Of a DNA stretch of 64,000 nt, positions 11,531-21,074 are shown one piece after another. Numbering within the stretch: the stretch's first letter is position 1; the number at the start of each line of letters is the position of its first letter. The notes below the pieces were generated by a model, which had not been told where the DNA came from, searched no databases, and was given only the letters and a program-made list of their open reading frames with translations. The translations under genes were made by a program, and so were the position numbers. This stretch comes from Cyathus striatus. Its lineage: Eukaryota; Basidiomycota; Agaricomycetes; Agaricales; Nidulariaceae. The stretch spans positions 62,001-126,000 of the forward strand of contig JAOVFP010000019.1 in the NCBI GenBank assembly GCA_025738555.1, written 5' to 3'.

Positions 11531-13106
11531 AGGGGAACAACGCGGTCCTCGGCTTGTGTGGTGTCCAGAGGACCGCTCCCTATTTTTCGAACCCGAAGCC
11601 GGGTTGGAAAGAGCGCGGACCTGCGGGTCGAGGGACCCGCAGAAGCCGACATAGGAGCCGAAGCGGATATTCCGGATGCCCGGGCTCTAGCCGCGGAAGA
11701 GGCAGAGCGGGGACATTCTTTGGCGCGATGCCCCGGATTACCGCAGAACAAGCATAGATTGTTGTCCATGCGACGCTGACGTTCTTGTGGCAAAAGTTTG
11801 CCATCTCGACCAACCTTGTCATTCAATTCCGGCCTCCGCTGTTGGGGAGGCTGCGAGGAACGAGGTGGGTGACTACCAGCACGGTGGGGATAGCTCGGAC
11901 GAGGTGCATATTGGCCCGAAACGAGGCGGGAAGGCGCCGGGGTGACTGCGGGGCGGTTTGTAGTAGCTCTAACAGAGCTATCCGGAACCCGCGGACCCCG
12001 AGGCTGGTGGGATTCCGTGTACGCTCGGACTGGCGTTCCCAGTACCGACTATCGATCCCTTGAGCTAGCTTAATCATCCCGCGCTTTGTGGTAGGTTTCC
12101 CAACATGAGAGATCTCATCCTTAATGCGACCCGGAAACCCGGAATAGAGTCGGTGGCATAAGGACTTATCATCCCAGTCGGTGCGCTGTGCAAGCCTGTT
12201 GAACTGTACAAGATACTTGGACAGTTTCTGTGAATCCTTCATAACGAGGACATCCAGATCATTCTCGGCATCCCCTTCCGGGTTCGCTAACCCGAAGTTA
12301 TCCTCTAGCATGACGACGAAAACCTCCCAAGAGTGAAGGAACTCATCATCAGCATAGGGATTGGAGAGGGTCGGCATAACGAGCTGAAGCGCGGTATCCC
12401 GAAGATATGCGAGAGCGAAGTTGACCTGGGAATGTCCATCCGAGTATTGGGAAGGATTATTCCAGAAGTAAATTTGGCATTGAGTAATGAACTGCTCCAA
12501 CTTCTCAGCACTGGAACCATCAAAAGTATCTGGCTTTTGAACGTTGCGTTCCCGACGTGTTCCCGATGTACCCCGGGCGGATTCCGCAACTCTCAAAAGA
12601 GCTTCGGCAAGCCGGTCTTCCCGGGAGTGGCGCGCAAGAGGTGTGCGCCTGGGATTGTCGACATCATCCTCATCACCATCATCCCCTGAGTCTGAGGATG
12701 GTGGAGACGGAGGATTGGGCTGAGAAGGAGGTGGAGGTGGCGGTCCAATGGTACCACCATCGGAGCCGTGACCCTCGGGAGTGTCCCGTTCCGCTGCGAC
12801 TGTACCGTATGGCGGTGGAGTGCCATCCGGAGGAGCCTGAGCGGATCCGAGGTTCCCGGCTGCAGGAACAGAAAGTAGCTGAGCGGAAGTCGAGGGTGGA
12901 CCCAGGAAAGTAGCACTAGGAGGTGGTGCTGGGCTGGGTGTAACCCGAGACGGTGTAGAAGGTAGAGAACCTGAAGTACTCCGTGGAGGCTGTTGCCTCG
13001 TAGCTGCACGGGTGGCACGAGCACCCACAGCATTGGTATGACTAGCGGTATGCGCTGTGCGAGTAACCGAAGTCCCAGTTGGAGCCATGATAGAAGAGAT
13101 ATCCAA
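11509..13106 (-). pseudogene. gypsy #2 gag with CCHC zinc knuckle, frameshifted
   Basis: It starts at the ATG at 13,106 (MDISSIMAPTG). A Pro/Ser-rich disordered N-terminus is followed by a retrotransposon Gag capsid region (from KPDTFDGSSAEKLEQF to about SRYWERQSER) and, in a shifted frame, a CCHC knuckle (CLFCGNPGHRAKEC, 11,713-11,754). A one-base frameshift near 12,000, in a G/C run, separates capsid from knuckle, and another near 11,532 (CCCC run) separates gag from protease. Without shifts gag and pol could form a single frame, as in Tf1-like elements; this is inference. Confidence 0.9.
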
Positions 13107-13112
13107 GGTATG

Positions 13113-13123
13113 AGTATTCGTAT
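13113..13123 (-). other. Candidate self-primer binding site of gypsy #2
   Basis: Two bases inside the 5' LTR, the sense strand reads ATACGAATACT. It is perfectly complementary to AGTATTCGTAT, which lies in the LTR 35 bases after a TATA box (13,454-13,464 here, 6,621-6,631 in the other LTR). No match to a typical TGG-starting tRNA primer site is seen. This is the layout of self-primed Tf1/sushi-type elements, in which the RNA 5' end folds back to prime minus-strand synthesis. Confidence 0.6.
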
Positions 13124-13125
13124 AC

Positions 13126-13890
13126 TGTTACGTACCGATTCTCTTCCTGCTTAGAAGTGGTTGCGAAGACACCCGGAGGGTGTGGGAGAACTATAACGGA
13201 AACCCGAAGTGAGTACGGGTGCGGAAACGTAGAGCGGGAGTGCGGAAAGAACCGTGGCTTCAGCTTGTGTGCTGCGCCGCCTGGATATCCCCAGGGAATG
13301 GTTCGTATTTCGAGTAAGATGATATGTAACAAAGGAAGACGTTCTAGAGTATAAGAGAAGGCTTCGCCACTACACTAGGTAGCGGGAGAGAAACCCGAAG
13401 GAAAACCCGGAGCGGGTTTCGAACTTAGAGTAGGAAGAAAGTGTACAGAGTTGATACGAATACTGAAGACTACCTATTACAACTGGAAGACTACTTATAC
13501 TAAGTAGGAACCTGTAGATACGAATGTAGAAGTATTATACAAAGGACAAGTCAAAGGAGTAAGTAGGAAATGAAGTCTTGGCAAAGCGGAGTAGGGGCGC
13601 AAATGACGCGCTCAGAATGAAGAATAAGGAACTAATCTACAAAGGCCATAATGAAACGTATAAGTAGGAATGGAAGGGAGGAGTAATAGAATGATGACGC
13701 GGTGAGGCCGTCATAAGAGAAAGTACGTATCCGGGATACCCGATAGAAAACCCGACGGGTTCCGGGTACGTTCCCGGGCGGGAACGTCGGGAAGTGTAAA
13801 CCCGAAGCGGGTACGTTCCGGGAACGGACCGGGTATGTTAGAAGGTCACGTGGGAACGTCGGCACGATGTATCCGGACATGGATATAACA
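13126..13890 (-). repeat. 5' LTR of gypsy #2 (765 bp)
   Basis: It is a direct copy of 6292-7057 with a single one-base difference, and is followed on the plus strand by the target duplication TATTT. It contains the element's promoter. Confidence 0.92.
13464..13499 (-). promoter_or_regulatory. gypsy #2 LTR promoter: TATA box and predicted start
   Basis: On the minus strand TATAAGT (13,493-13,499) lies 35 bases upstream of AGTATTCGTAT, whose first base (13,464) is the predicted transcription start. The start is placed by the self-priming match rather than by measured RNA. Confidence 0.45.
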
Positions 13891-13895
13891 TATTT

Positions 13896-14188
13896 AAGTA
13901 GTACTTGATTTGTACTTAGACTTCAGTTTTGTATTGAACTATGTCCTCACCCTTCAGTCTGACTTGAGTTACACCTCTCATCTTCTCATCTCTCATCTTC
14001 TCCAAGGGGCTTGCCCTTACTCCGAAATCCAGGACCAGGAATCCCAGGGGCGCAGCACATAAGCTGAAGCTGAAGTCCTACCCCCTGAGTTCTCATTCTC
14101 CACCTTTGTCTCATACTCACCCCTCGTTTCTCTGTAGTCACCCCTTCATACTCCGCTGCCAAGTCAGGCTAGGGGTATGGTCGTGACA
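13896..14188 (+). repeat. Solo LTR (family L), right half
   Basis: It continues the LTR begun at 5921, ends GTGACA, and is followed by CAACA (14,189-14,193), the exact partner of 5916-5920. It contains the block GCTGCCAAGTCAGGCTAGGGG, also found in the older LTR remnant at 15,550. Confidence 0.85.
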
Positions 14189-14193
14189 CAACA

Positions 14194-14960
14194 TACCTGA
14201 GCTCTAGACCCAATAACCAGGTACCAGGAAGGGTGTGATAGCAGTAGATTATCAGAAGCTGATGTAGAGAATGTAATGTGTGGAAGAAACAGGCACAGTG
14301 ATGACACAATGATGAGTTATCAAGGAAGTGGCAAGCCAAGTGGGAACACATCATGTATCACTGCCATAACTTCTGAATTAGGAAAATGCTTATGAAAGTG
14401 CCTGCACCTGTGCACTGTCACAACAGCACAATAGATAAGGAATGTGGTAGCGCTGTATGATTGACTGCACACTCATGGGCCAATGCTGTGCACTGACTCA
14501 CCACAGACCTAGACCTAAGCTACCATATGGGTAGGAGAGTACTGTAGATAGAGAACTGTAGAATAACTGTTTAGTAAAAGTATATAGTGGGCTGTGGGGG
14601 AAGGAAAATGCCAGAAACTGCACAGGCATTCTTCTCCCCACAGACAGGGAAGTGTATCAGACAGAACAGTACAGAAATAGAATACAAATTTGACATACTG
14701 ATTTAAAACTGAACTTGTTTTGAATTAAAATCTGAACCATTGATCATTGAATCATTGAAGTCCTGCTCCATACCAAAAATAGATATACCTCGTTCTAAAT
14801 TTAGTTTACCTTTGAAAAGAATTGATATTCACACACCCTCAAACCTATTAAATCTTTGAGCTTGGGAACTTAGAATATAAAATTGCACTGGAATTAGGAA
14901 ACTATTCTAAGTGTATATTAAAGTAATCTAAACCTGCACACTAAGTACATCACAGCACAG
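14194..14960 (+). other. Right part of the last hAT transposase intron
   Basis: There is no credible coding frame. It ends with an acceptor (CACAG) at 14,960 that restores the transposase frame when joined to the donor at 5603. Confidence 0.6.
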
Positions 14961-15212
14961 CATGACCTCCAACACATTTAGAGCAAAAATGGCACTTGGA
15001 TCCTGGTCTGATGGTCCTCTTTTTCCTGGCATTGAGAAGGTTGCATCAATGCTGGCAAACAAGAGTAATAACAGTTCAGCCAAATGGATGTGACAATAGC
15101 TGAGCAAGACTCAGAGCTGGCTGAAAATGTAGTTGATCCTGATTTGTCATTATCAGGAGAAGATTTTAACTGGGGAAACATACCTGACACAAGTAGTGAT
15201 AGTGAGTCATGA
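14961..15212 (+). pseudogene. Last exon of the hAT transposase
   Basis: Joined to 5602 the frame reads ...INFMQLIC-S-MTSNTFRAKMALGSW..., the typical C-terminal end of hAT transposases (NFMQ...MSSxTF+A+MALGSW). The phase matches exactly (two bases from the earlier exon plus one here). The frame then meets TGA at 15,091-15,093, but a second frame continues as an acidic tail (AEQDSELAENVVDPDLSLSG... to a stop at 15,210-15,212), which suggests a one-base loss near 15,090. This exon was separated from the rest of the gene by about 8.3 kb of inserted DNA. Confidence 0.8.
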
Positions 15213-15549
15213 CTAACTGTTAAAACTTGAGGAATATATTGTAATTGTAGCACCAATTTCGCTTTATTCATTTTTTCTGTACATGTATTCTGTATTGTAT
15301 TTATCTAAATTTACTCTCCTGAATTTTACGAGTCCAACAGTAAAAAGATCATGAAATTTGATTAAGAACTGAAGTAGATACAGTATATTGAAATACAGCA
15401 GATACAATAATTTCAATTATATAAATGCTAGCATGGGTTAGCATGGATGGGTGCCGAAATCTGTAATAATCATCTATCCGTACCCATATCTGGTGGATAG
15501 CCATAATTCAGATGATGGGTTGTGGCAGATCAACCCATGTGCAGGCCTA
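15213..15549 (+). other. hAT 3' untranslated and terminal region
   Basis: AT-rich and without a gene. From about 15,430 it has subterminal repeats (TAGCATGGGTTAGCATGGATGG and related forms), and it ends in CAACCCATGTGCAGGCCTA. On the other strand this starts TAGGCCTGCACATGGGTT, a hAT-like terminus. Confidence 0.55.
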
Positions 15550-15608
15550 CTCCACAGTCACCCTCTCATACTCTGCTGCCAAGTCAGGCTAGGGGCACAG
15601 TTGTGACA
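15550..15608 (+). repeat. 3' end of an older family L LTR, target of the hAT insertion
   Basis: It matches the last 60 bases of the LTR ending at 14,188 (CTGCCAAGTCAGGCTAGGGG then GTGACA) and stops exactly where the hAT terminus begins. The hAT therefore inserted into this LTR. Confidence 0.7.
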
Positions 15609-15769
15609 GTTATGTGTGGGTGATCAGCAATGTGTAAAATTACACAGTGTTAATTTTCATCCATCCTGCATTTTTAGTCTATAATATCATGTATATTATT
15701 TTAGCTTTTTTTATCTAATACAGAGTATAACAATAATAGACATGTGTACTAATTATTGCCTCTTACATA

Positions 15770-16445
15770 CACTGGAGTGCAAAAGAATGAGCAAACATTA
15801 TTTTGCAATATCTCTAGAACAGGTCTATATATTCCTAACCTGTAAAATGTGAAAAATAATATACCTTCTTGTCTTTGAAATAGTGGTAAAAATTTCCTAA
15901 AAGGAAATTCTCTTGATATACAAGCAGAAATAAAAATGGCACACTTTTCAGAGGGTTTAAGGAAGCAGCTATAGAACCCAGAAAAAATATATGTTATACT
16001 ACACAATGAACTGAACAAGATGCATTTTAGATCATAGAAATTGATAATGTGATTCACTACAAAATAAATTCAAAACATGTCAATTTTTGGCCTGAGAGCC
16101 AAAAATTTGCCAAAAACAGCTGAATTTTGGACTTTTTTTATTTTTTTATCTAGTGATCCACTAGTCCGAATTTTATGATCTAAAATGTGCTGTTCTTAGT
16201 TGATGGAGTACTATATCATATATTTTTTCCGGGTTCTGTAGGTGCTTCCTTATACCCTCTGAAAAGTGTGCCATTTTTATTTCTGCTTGTATATCAAGAG
16301 AATTTCGTTTTTAGGAAAAAAATTTTACCACTATTTCAAAGACAAGAAGGTATATTATTTTTCATATTTTACAGATTAGGAATATATAGAACTGTTCCAG
16401 AGATATTGCAAAATAATGTGTGCTCATTCTTTTTGCACTCCAGTG
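15770..16445. mobile_element. Fold-back MITE with about 270-bp terminal inverted repeats, TA flanks
   Basis: The left end CACTGGAGTGCAAAAGAATG is mirrored by CATTCTTTTTGCACTCCAGTG at the right end, and both are flanked by TA (15,768-15,769; 16,446-16,447). The arms match for roughly 270 bases around a spacer of about 130. The ends and TA duplication fit the Tc1/mariner superfamily; there is no transposase, so it is non-autonomous. Apparent ORFs in the arms are mirror images of each other and are not genes. Confidence 0.8.
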
Positions 16446-16447
16446 TA

Positions 16448-16839
16448 TCTGAAAGCATGGAGCAAATCATAAAAAGCAGAGGAAATGAATATCCACTTGT
16501 AGAATTGAAGGTTGTAACACAGTATATGACAAATATAATGTTATGGAAGTGTAACAGTAATAAGAAACTAGATTGGAGGATGTAGATTGTATATGTAGTT
16601 GGAGTCTTAGTCCTATTAAGAGTGTATAAGAAATTTAGAAATGGGATGGTATGACATGTTTTACAATCAAGACTAGAGATGTGATAAAATGACAAAATAA
16701 TAACCATAATGATTAGTCTAGATATGAAGATGATCAGGTCATTACAATGGTATTGAACATTATGGAAACATGTAACAATCAGACAGAGAAGAATATATGG
16801 TTAAAGAACCATGCATATTTAACACATATGAGAGTTGCA
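16448..16839. other. No gene seen
   Basis: AT-rich sequence between two fold-back elements; no motif or open frame of note. Confidence 0.5.
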
Positions 16840-17523
16840 GCTTCGATTCTGATAGATCACTACCAGTAAGCACCAGGGCTGTGAACTGTTTTGTCACTGG
16901 GGGCTTGATTGAGTGCATTTGGGATCATAACACATGCACTGTGATCAATGGACATTGCATTTGAAATCAATGTATACAAGTATGAATCAATGGTAGATTG
17001 TGCATATGAAACCAATGATAACTAGAGAACAAATCATTAGAGTGAAATCAATGAGAAATCAGTCAAAAATCAATGAATAGCTTGATATTGTTAGGTACCT
17101 AACTACAGGATATACTAAATACTAGGGTGGTTAACTATATACATGTACTTACTTTATCTACTAGACCATGAGTCCTTTTCTAACAAATAAACTTTACTCT
17201 ATATTACACATACCTGGAGAGTGAAATCAATGTTGAAATCAATGATTTGTGCTTAGTTTAAATTGCACTTCAAAGTATCGAGCTATTCATTGATTTTTGA
17301 CTGATTTCTCATTGATTTCACTCTAATGATTTGTTCTCTAGTTATCATTGGTTTCATATGCACAATCTACCATTGATTCATACTTGTATACATTGATTTC
17401 AAATGCAATGTCCATTGATCACAGTGCATGTGTTATGATCCCAAATGCACTCAATCAAGCCCCCAGTGACAAAACAGTTCACAGCCCTGGTGCTTACTGG
17501 TAGTGATCTATCAGAATCGAAGC
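16840..17523. mobile_element. Fold-back element with about 240-bp inverted arms
   Basis: The left arm from GCTTCGATTCTGATAG (16,840) is mirrored by the right arm ending CTATCAGAATCGAAGC (17,523). Inside the outer 34 bases of each arm lies CAGGGCTGTGAACTG and its mirror, which resembles a hAT terminal repeat. The spacer (about 17,084-17,276) has no ORF. The palindrome extends beyond the hAT-like ends, so simple hAT-MITE boundaries do not explain it. The type is uncertain; the inverted structure is certain. Confidence 0.75.
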
Positions 17524-17658
17524 CACTGGTGCATATGAATGTATAGTGAATATATGTGATTCCACATTACATCAAACTTACAGATCACAGCCTTTAGATG
17601 ATTATGATTCTTGCATTGGCCATTGGTTATACTAATATCTTCAACACATATTACTAAA

Positions 17659-18356
17659 TGTCATATCTGTGACAAAGCCCCTAGGACTGACAATAGCTGA
17701 CATTATGTTTTCTTCTGAGAATTGTATGTTTCCTCCAGACTGTATACATTTGTTATATATTGAACTCTTACTTACCTAATGTTTACTTGTAACTGTTTAC
17801 TTGTTCCTTCCCTTTATTATTGCTATTCATTCTATGCCTTTCCATTCCTTCTAGTACATTCCATGAATTCCATCCCCATTAGTTTTACCCCATTCTTCAT
17901 TATCTTACCCCATTCTTTATCCTTACCATGACCTTTGGCATTATACATTGACTGTAATCTAGAGGTGTGGAACTAGTCTACTGTACTCTACATTCTCTGG
18001 AGTTACTTATCCCCAATTATGCCACAAACCCATAGACACTAACTCTGTCTGCCATCCAGGACAAAGTAACTACTATATAAACTACTTCACATTATAAGTA
18101 GACTACAGTTTTGAATAAACTACATTAACACCCTTTCCTTCACTTGGGACTTGTTCCAACTCCAAGATTTCACCATCAACTCCACCCTGTTCTATATATG
18201 GAGCAGGGGGTTCAAGGGGCACAACATACAAGTTGAAGCCAATGTTCCATTACTCCCATACATCATTCATTATCCCTGAGCTCTTACTTACATGCTCTCT
18301 CATTGTTAGACCTTCCTTCATGGTTCAATTCTTAGTGATTGGAACAGGACATGACA
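17659..18356 (+). repeat. Solo LTR (family L), 698 bp, with target duplication
   Basis: It begins TGTCATATC and ends CATGACA, and is flanked by CTAAA on both sides (17,654-17,658 and 18,357-18,361). A TATA box (TATATAAA, near 18,073) precedes the probable R region. No internal retroelement sequence adjoins it, so it arose by LTR-LTR recombination. Confidence 0.88.
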
Positions 18357-18361
18357 CTAAA

Positions 18362-19411
18362 TCACATAACTGCTTACTCTATATGACTACATAGTATTGA
18401 TTCCTATATCTGAAAAATTCCTACTGTACTTCTTTGCACTTTCTTGCTCAGTGGCTATTATTTACTCACTGTTCTGTCTTTGGCTTAGTGTTGATTATGT
18501 TGTTGCCTTCTCTTCTTGTTCTCTTTACTGAAGGGCTGCTTTGTCCCTTCTCCTCTCTTGTCAAAAATATGTAATATCATTTCTCCATAGTCATGTGTAA
18601 CATTGTCATCAACAGGATCAGACCTCATCTGTCAAAAAAGTATGTGTCAATGATTGACAGTTGACAGATCAATGAATGACTAGTCAATGTAAGAGGCTGA
18701 ATTTCATTGCTAAGCAATGGACTGAGAATTAAATGTGGTGTCACTCAGTACTCTTATTCCTAGATCATGAAAGGTATGGGAACAATTGTCATTGCAGACC
18801 TATTGGGAGCCCATCAATATTTGATCAACTCATCCATGGGTGTGGGATTTCTGATTTAAACTCAGAGGGTTAGAGCTTCAATGTGGAAATACACTTAGGA
18901 AAGTTTGAAGAGGTTCTAACTTTTTAGACTTAGATACTCAGAAATGCATGTCTAAAGTCTTGTAAAATTGAACTCTAAGGTACAGGGTCTATTTACTGGG
19001 TTTATATACATATTTATGAGAAGATAACAAATCAGAATGAGTAGATAGGAGTCAGTGAAAAGTATGTATGTATGTTTTTTGTAAGTATTGAGTCAGAGAA
19101 AATGTGTACTGATAAGGAAATAAGAAAGGGAATGAAAGGAATGAGTAAAACAATAATGGTACCAATGGAAATGCAGTGCCATTGAGTCTAGGCAGTGGAA
19201 AGGTAGAGGAATGGAACTGAAGGCCAATGGAATGGAGGAGCAAGTGCAGGGAAGTTGATGTGTGAGAACAGTCATGTAACTAGTGGATTAGAACTCTGTG
19301 GTATATAGATGCTTGATGCAAGGTCAAGACCTTACAATGGGTTGAATTGTGTATAACATGACCACCATTGACTGATTATTCCAACATTGGTGTTGATCAA
19401 TGTGACATGCT
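18362..19411. other. No gene seen
   Basis: AT-rich intergenic sequence. A short cluster of imperfect direct and inverted TGACAG/TCAATGA motifs lies at 18,630-18,690. The open frames on the minus strand at 19,052-19,275 are short and overlapping, and have no coding character. Confidence 0.45.
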
Positions 19412-19556
19412 AGAGATATGTCACATATGTGACAGGCATAATTGCGTGACAATCGTGACGCGTGGGAAATGTGTGACACATGAGAAGAATGTGACAAATG
19501 TGAAGTGCAGGAAATATGTGAAGTGTGCAAAGAATGTGACAAATGTGACATGAAGT
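19412..19556 (-). repeat. Minisatellite, about 27-bp unit (decayed)
   Basis: On the minus strand it reads degenerate units of the type CACATTTGTCACATTCTTCxxxxxxxT. The same family occurs at 63,630-64,000 on the plus strand, in both cases downstream of an NLR-like gene. Confidence 0.65.
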
Positions 19557-19894
19557 ACAATAGCAATATCCAATTAGTAGTAACAACAATTGTTTATACA
19601 CATTACAATATAGTAATATTCACTTCAAAATAGCCAATAATCACATATGATCACCATTAGATCTAGTATTAATAGGTGAATAAGCACTGGGAATGCATAA
19701 TGCACAAGGTGATTATTGTTAATGATTGCAGTGATCATAAAACACTTTATTTTTATGATCACTATAGCTATCACCACTCAACCTGTCATCTTGAACACCT
19801 ACATGTGCATGCCAACATGGCACCCATGCCCTTTCCACACTCACCTCCACACTTCCCTCCTCACTCCTCCTTCTGCAAGCCCAGGCCACACTGT
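19557..19894. other. Intergenic; block repeated on the far side of the next LTR
   Basis: No gene was found. The block at about 19,800-19,890 (ending CACTCCTCCTTCTGCAAGCCCAGG-like) resembles 20,525-20,605, so the same sequence flanks the LTR at 19,895 on both sides. Confidence 0.4.
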
Positions 19895-20498
19895 TGTCAT
19901 ATCCATGACAATTGTCTCAAACCATTCTCTGGGTTTACTCAAGATTATGTACATTTCCTCCAGTTATGTGTTACTATTATATATTGAACTCTTCCTTACT
20001 AATGTTTACTTGTATCTGTTTACTTGTCCCTTCCCTTTATTATTGTTTTACCTCATTCTCTGTGCTTGGCCTTTTACCTATGACTATAATCTAGAGGTGT
20101 ATCACTAGTTTACTATGGTCTACATTCCATGGAGTTTACTTACCTCTAGGATGCCACAAACCTATGGGCATTTACTCCATATGCATCTGGACAAAGTAGT
20201 TTACTATATAAACTACTTTTGTAATGTGGATAGACTTCAGTTTCAAATCAACTATGTTTACACCCTTTCTCCTACTCAGGCCTTGAGCCAACTCCACTAT
20301 TTTGTCACTTACTCCTCTTCATTCTAAATACAGAACTGGAAGTCCAAGGGGTGCAATACACAAGTTGAAGCCAACATTCCACTACTCCTGTACTTGTTCA
20401 CTACCTCCATGCACCCTACTAATGTGTACCAGTTACTCTGCTACCTAGACTATCTATTCTGCAGTTCAATCCCTAGTGGAATAGAATGGGATGTGACA
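19895..20498 (+). repeat. LTR of family L, about 604 bp, diverged
   Basis: It aligns with 17,659-18,356: it starts TGTCATATCC, shares the ATATATTGAACTCTT and CTATATAAACTACTT blocks, and ends GATGTGACA. The flanks (ACTGT, ACCAT) are no longer an exact target duplication, so this copy is older. Confidence 0.75.
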
Positions 20499-21074
20499 AC
20501 CATACTCATAGGCATGTCATTGACATGTCATCCTCATCCCTTCCACCCTCACTTCACTGCCACTCTCCCCCTCCCACTCCTCCTTCTGCAAGCCAAGGAC
20601 ACACCCTACACATAGGTGTCATCAACATGTGTGCATCAATGCAGCTAATGTACACAACAATGGGATATGAGGGAAATGGTTAGGAATACAGTGATGAGAG
20701 ATGAATGGTATTTTCTTATATTAGTATAGGTATACATGTATTTTAGTCATATCACAATAATATTTTTTCATATGTACATGATTTGTGAGAATTTAAGAGG
20801 CATTGAAAGACATAGTGGGAACATATGTGACAAAATTGAGATATAAAACTAACAGAATAGAATCTTTGCAGATATACTCAAAACTACTAAAAATTATGTG
20901 CAGATCTGTACAGAATCTGCACAGAATTTACAGGTCTGTAAAGATTCCACACAGATTCGCATGGATCCATATGGACCACTCAGGGGAGTGTAAATTACTG
21001 AGAAAACCCAACACTTGCAATAAAAATAACAAAAACAGTCTCTTTGGTCTAAGACTTTAATAAAACCCATACCC
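20499..21074. other. No gene seen
   Basis: AT-rich. It includes the second copy of the flank block (20,525-20,605) and short repeats of AGATCTGTACAGAATCTGCA type near 20,900. Confidence 0.4.

Larger units (their letters stand above)
6292..13890 (-). mobile_element. Full-length Ty3/gypsy chromodomain element #2 (7.6 kb)
   Basis: The element is bounded by two direct LTRs (766 and 765 bp) and by a perfect 5-bp target duplication TATTT at 6287-6291 and 13891-13895. On the minus strand the order is LTR, primer-binding site, gag, protease, RT, RNase H, integrase, chromodomain, polypurine tract, LTR. The LTRs differ by a single one-base indel (GG versus G in the GGTTTCGG run), so the insertion looks very recent, yet gag-pol carries about twelve frameshifts. 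The element is rich in CpG, unlike the AT-rich hAT sequence around it. An 11-nt self-complementarity suggests self-priming of the Tf1/sushi type. Confidence 0.95.
2753..15549 (+). mobile_element. hAT DNA transposon, interrupted by nested LTR elements
   Basis: The visible part runs from the end of gypsy #1 to a hAT-like terminus ending ATGTGCAGGCCTA at about 15549. The left terminal repeat should lie left of gypsy #1, outside the window. It carries a transposase gene whose exons are 2764-5602 and 14961-15212. Its last intron holds a solo LTR that itself holds gypsy #2 (5921-14188). The subterminal region 15430-15545 is rich in short GGGTT/ACCCAT repeats, as in hAT ends. The eight bases after the end (CTCCACAG) are the candidate target duplication. 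Boundaries at the left and the exact terminal base at the right are inferred. Confidence 0.7.

Noticed and set aside
15749..16707. Open frames of 102-132 codons within the Tc1/mariner-type fold-back
   Set aside because: The frames are mirror images in the two arms of an inverted repeat and show no domain.
16836..16870. tRNA-derived (SINE-like) B-box resemblance around GCTTCGATTC
   Set aside because: No matching A-box at the right distance, no cloverleaf could be drawn, and no A-rich or T-rich tail was found.
19895..20498. Exact target duplication for this LTR
   Set aside because: The flanks ACTGT and ACCAT match at only three of five bases, too few to claim, unlike the clean CTAAA, CAACA and TATTT pairs elsewhere.
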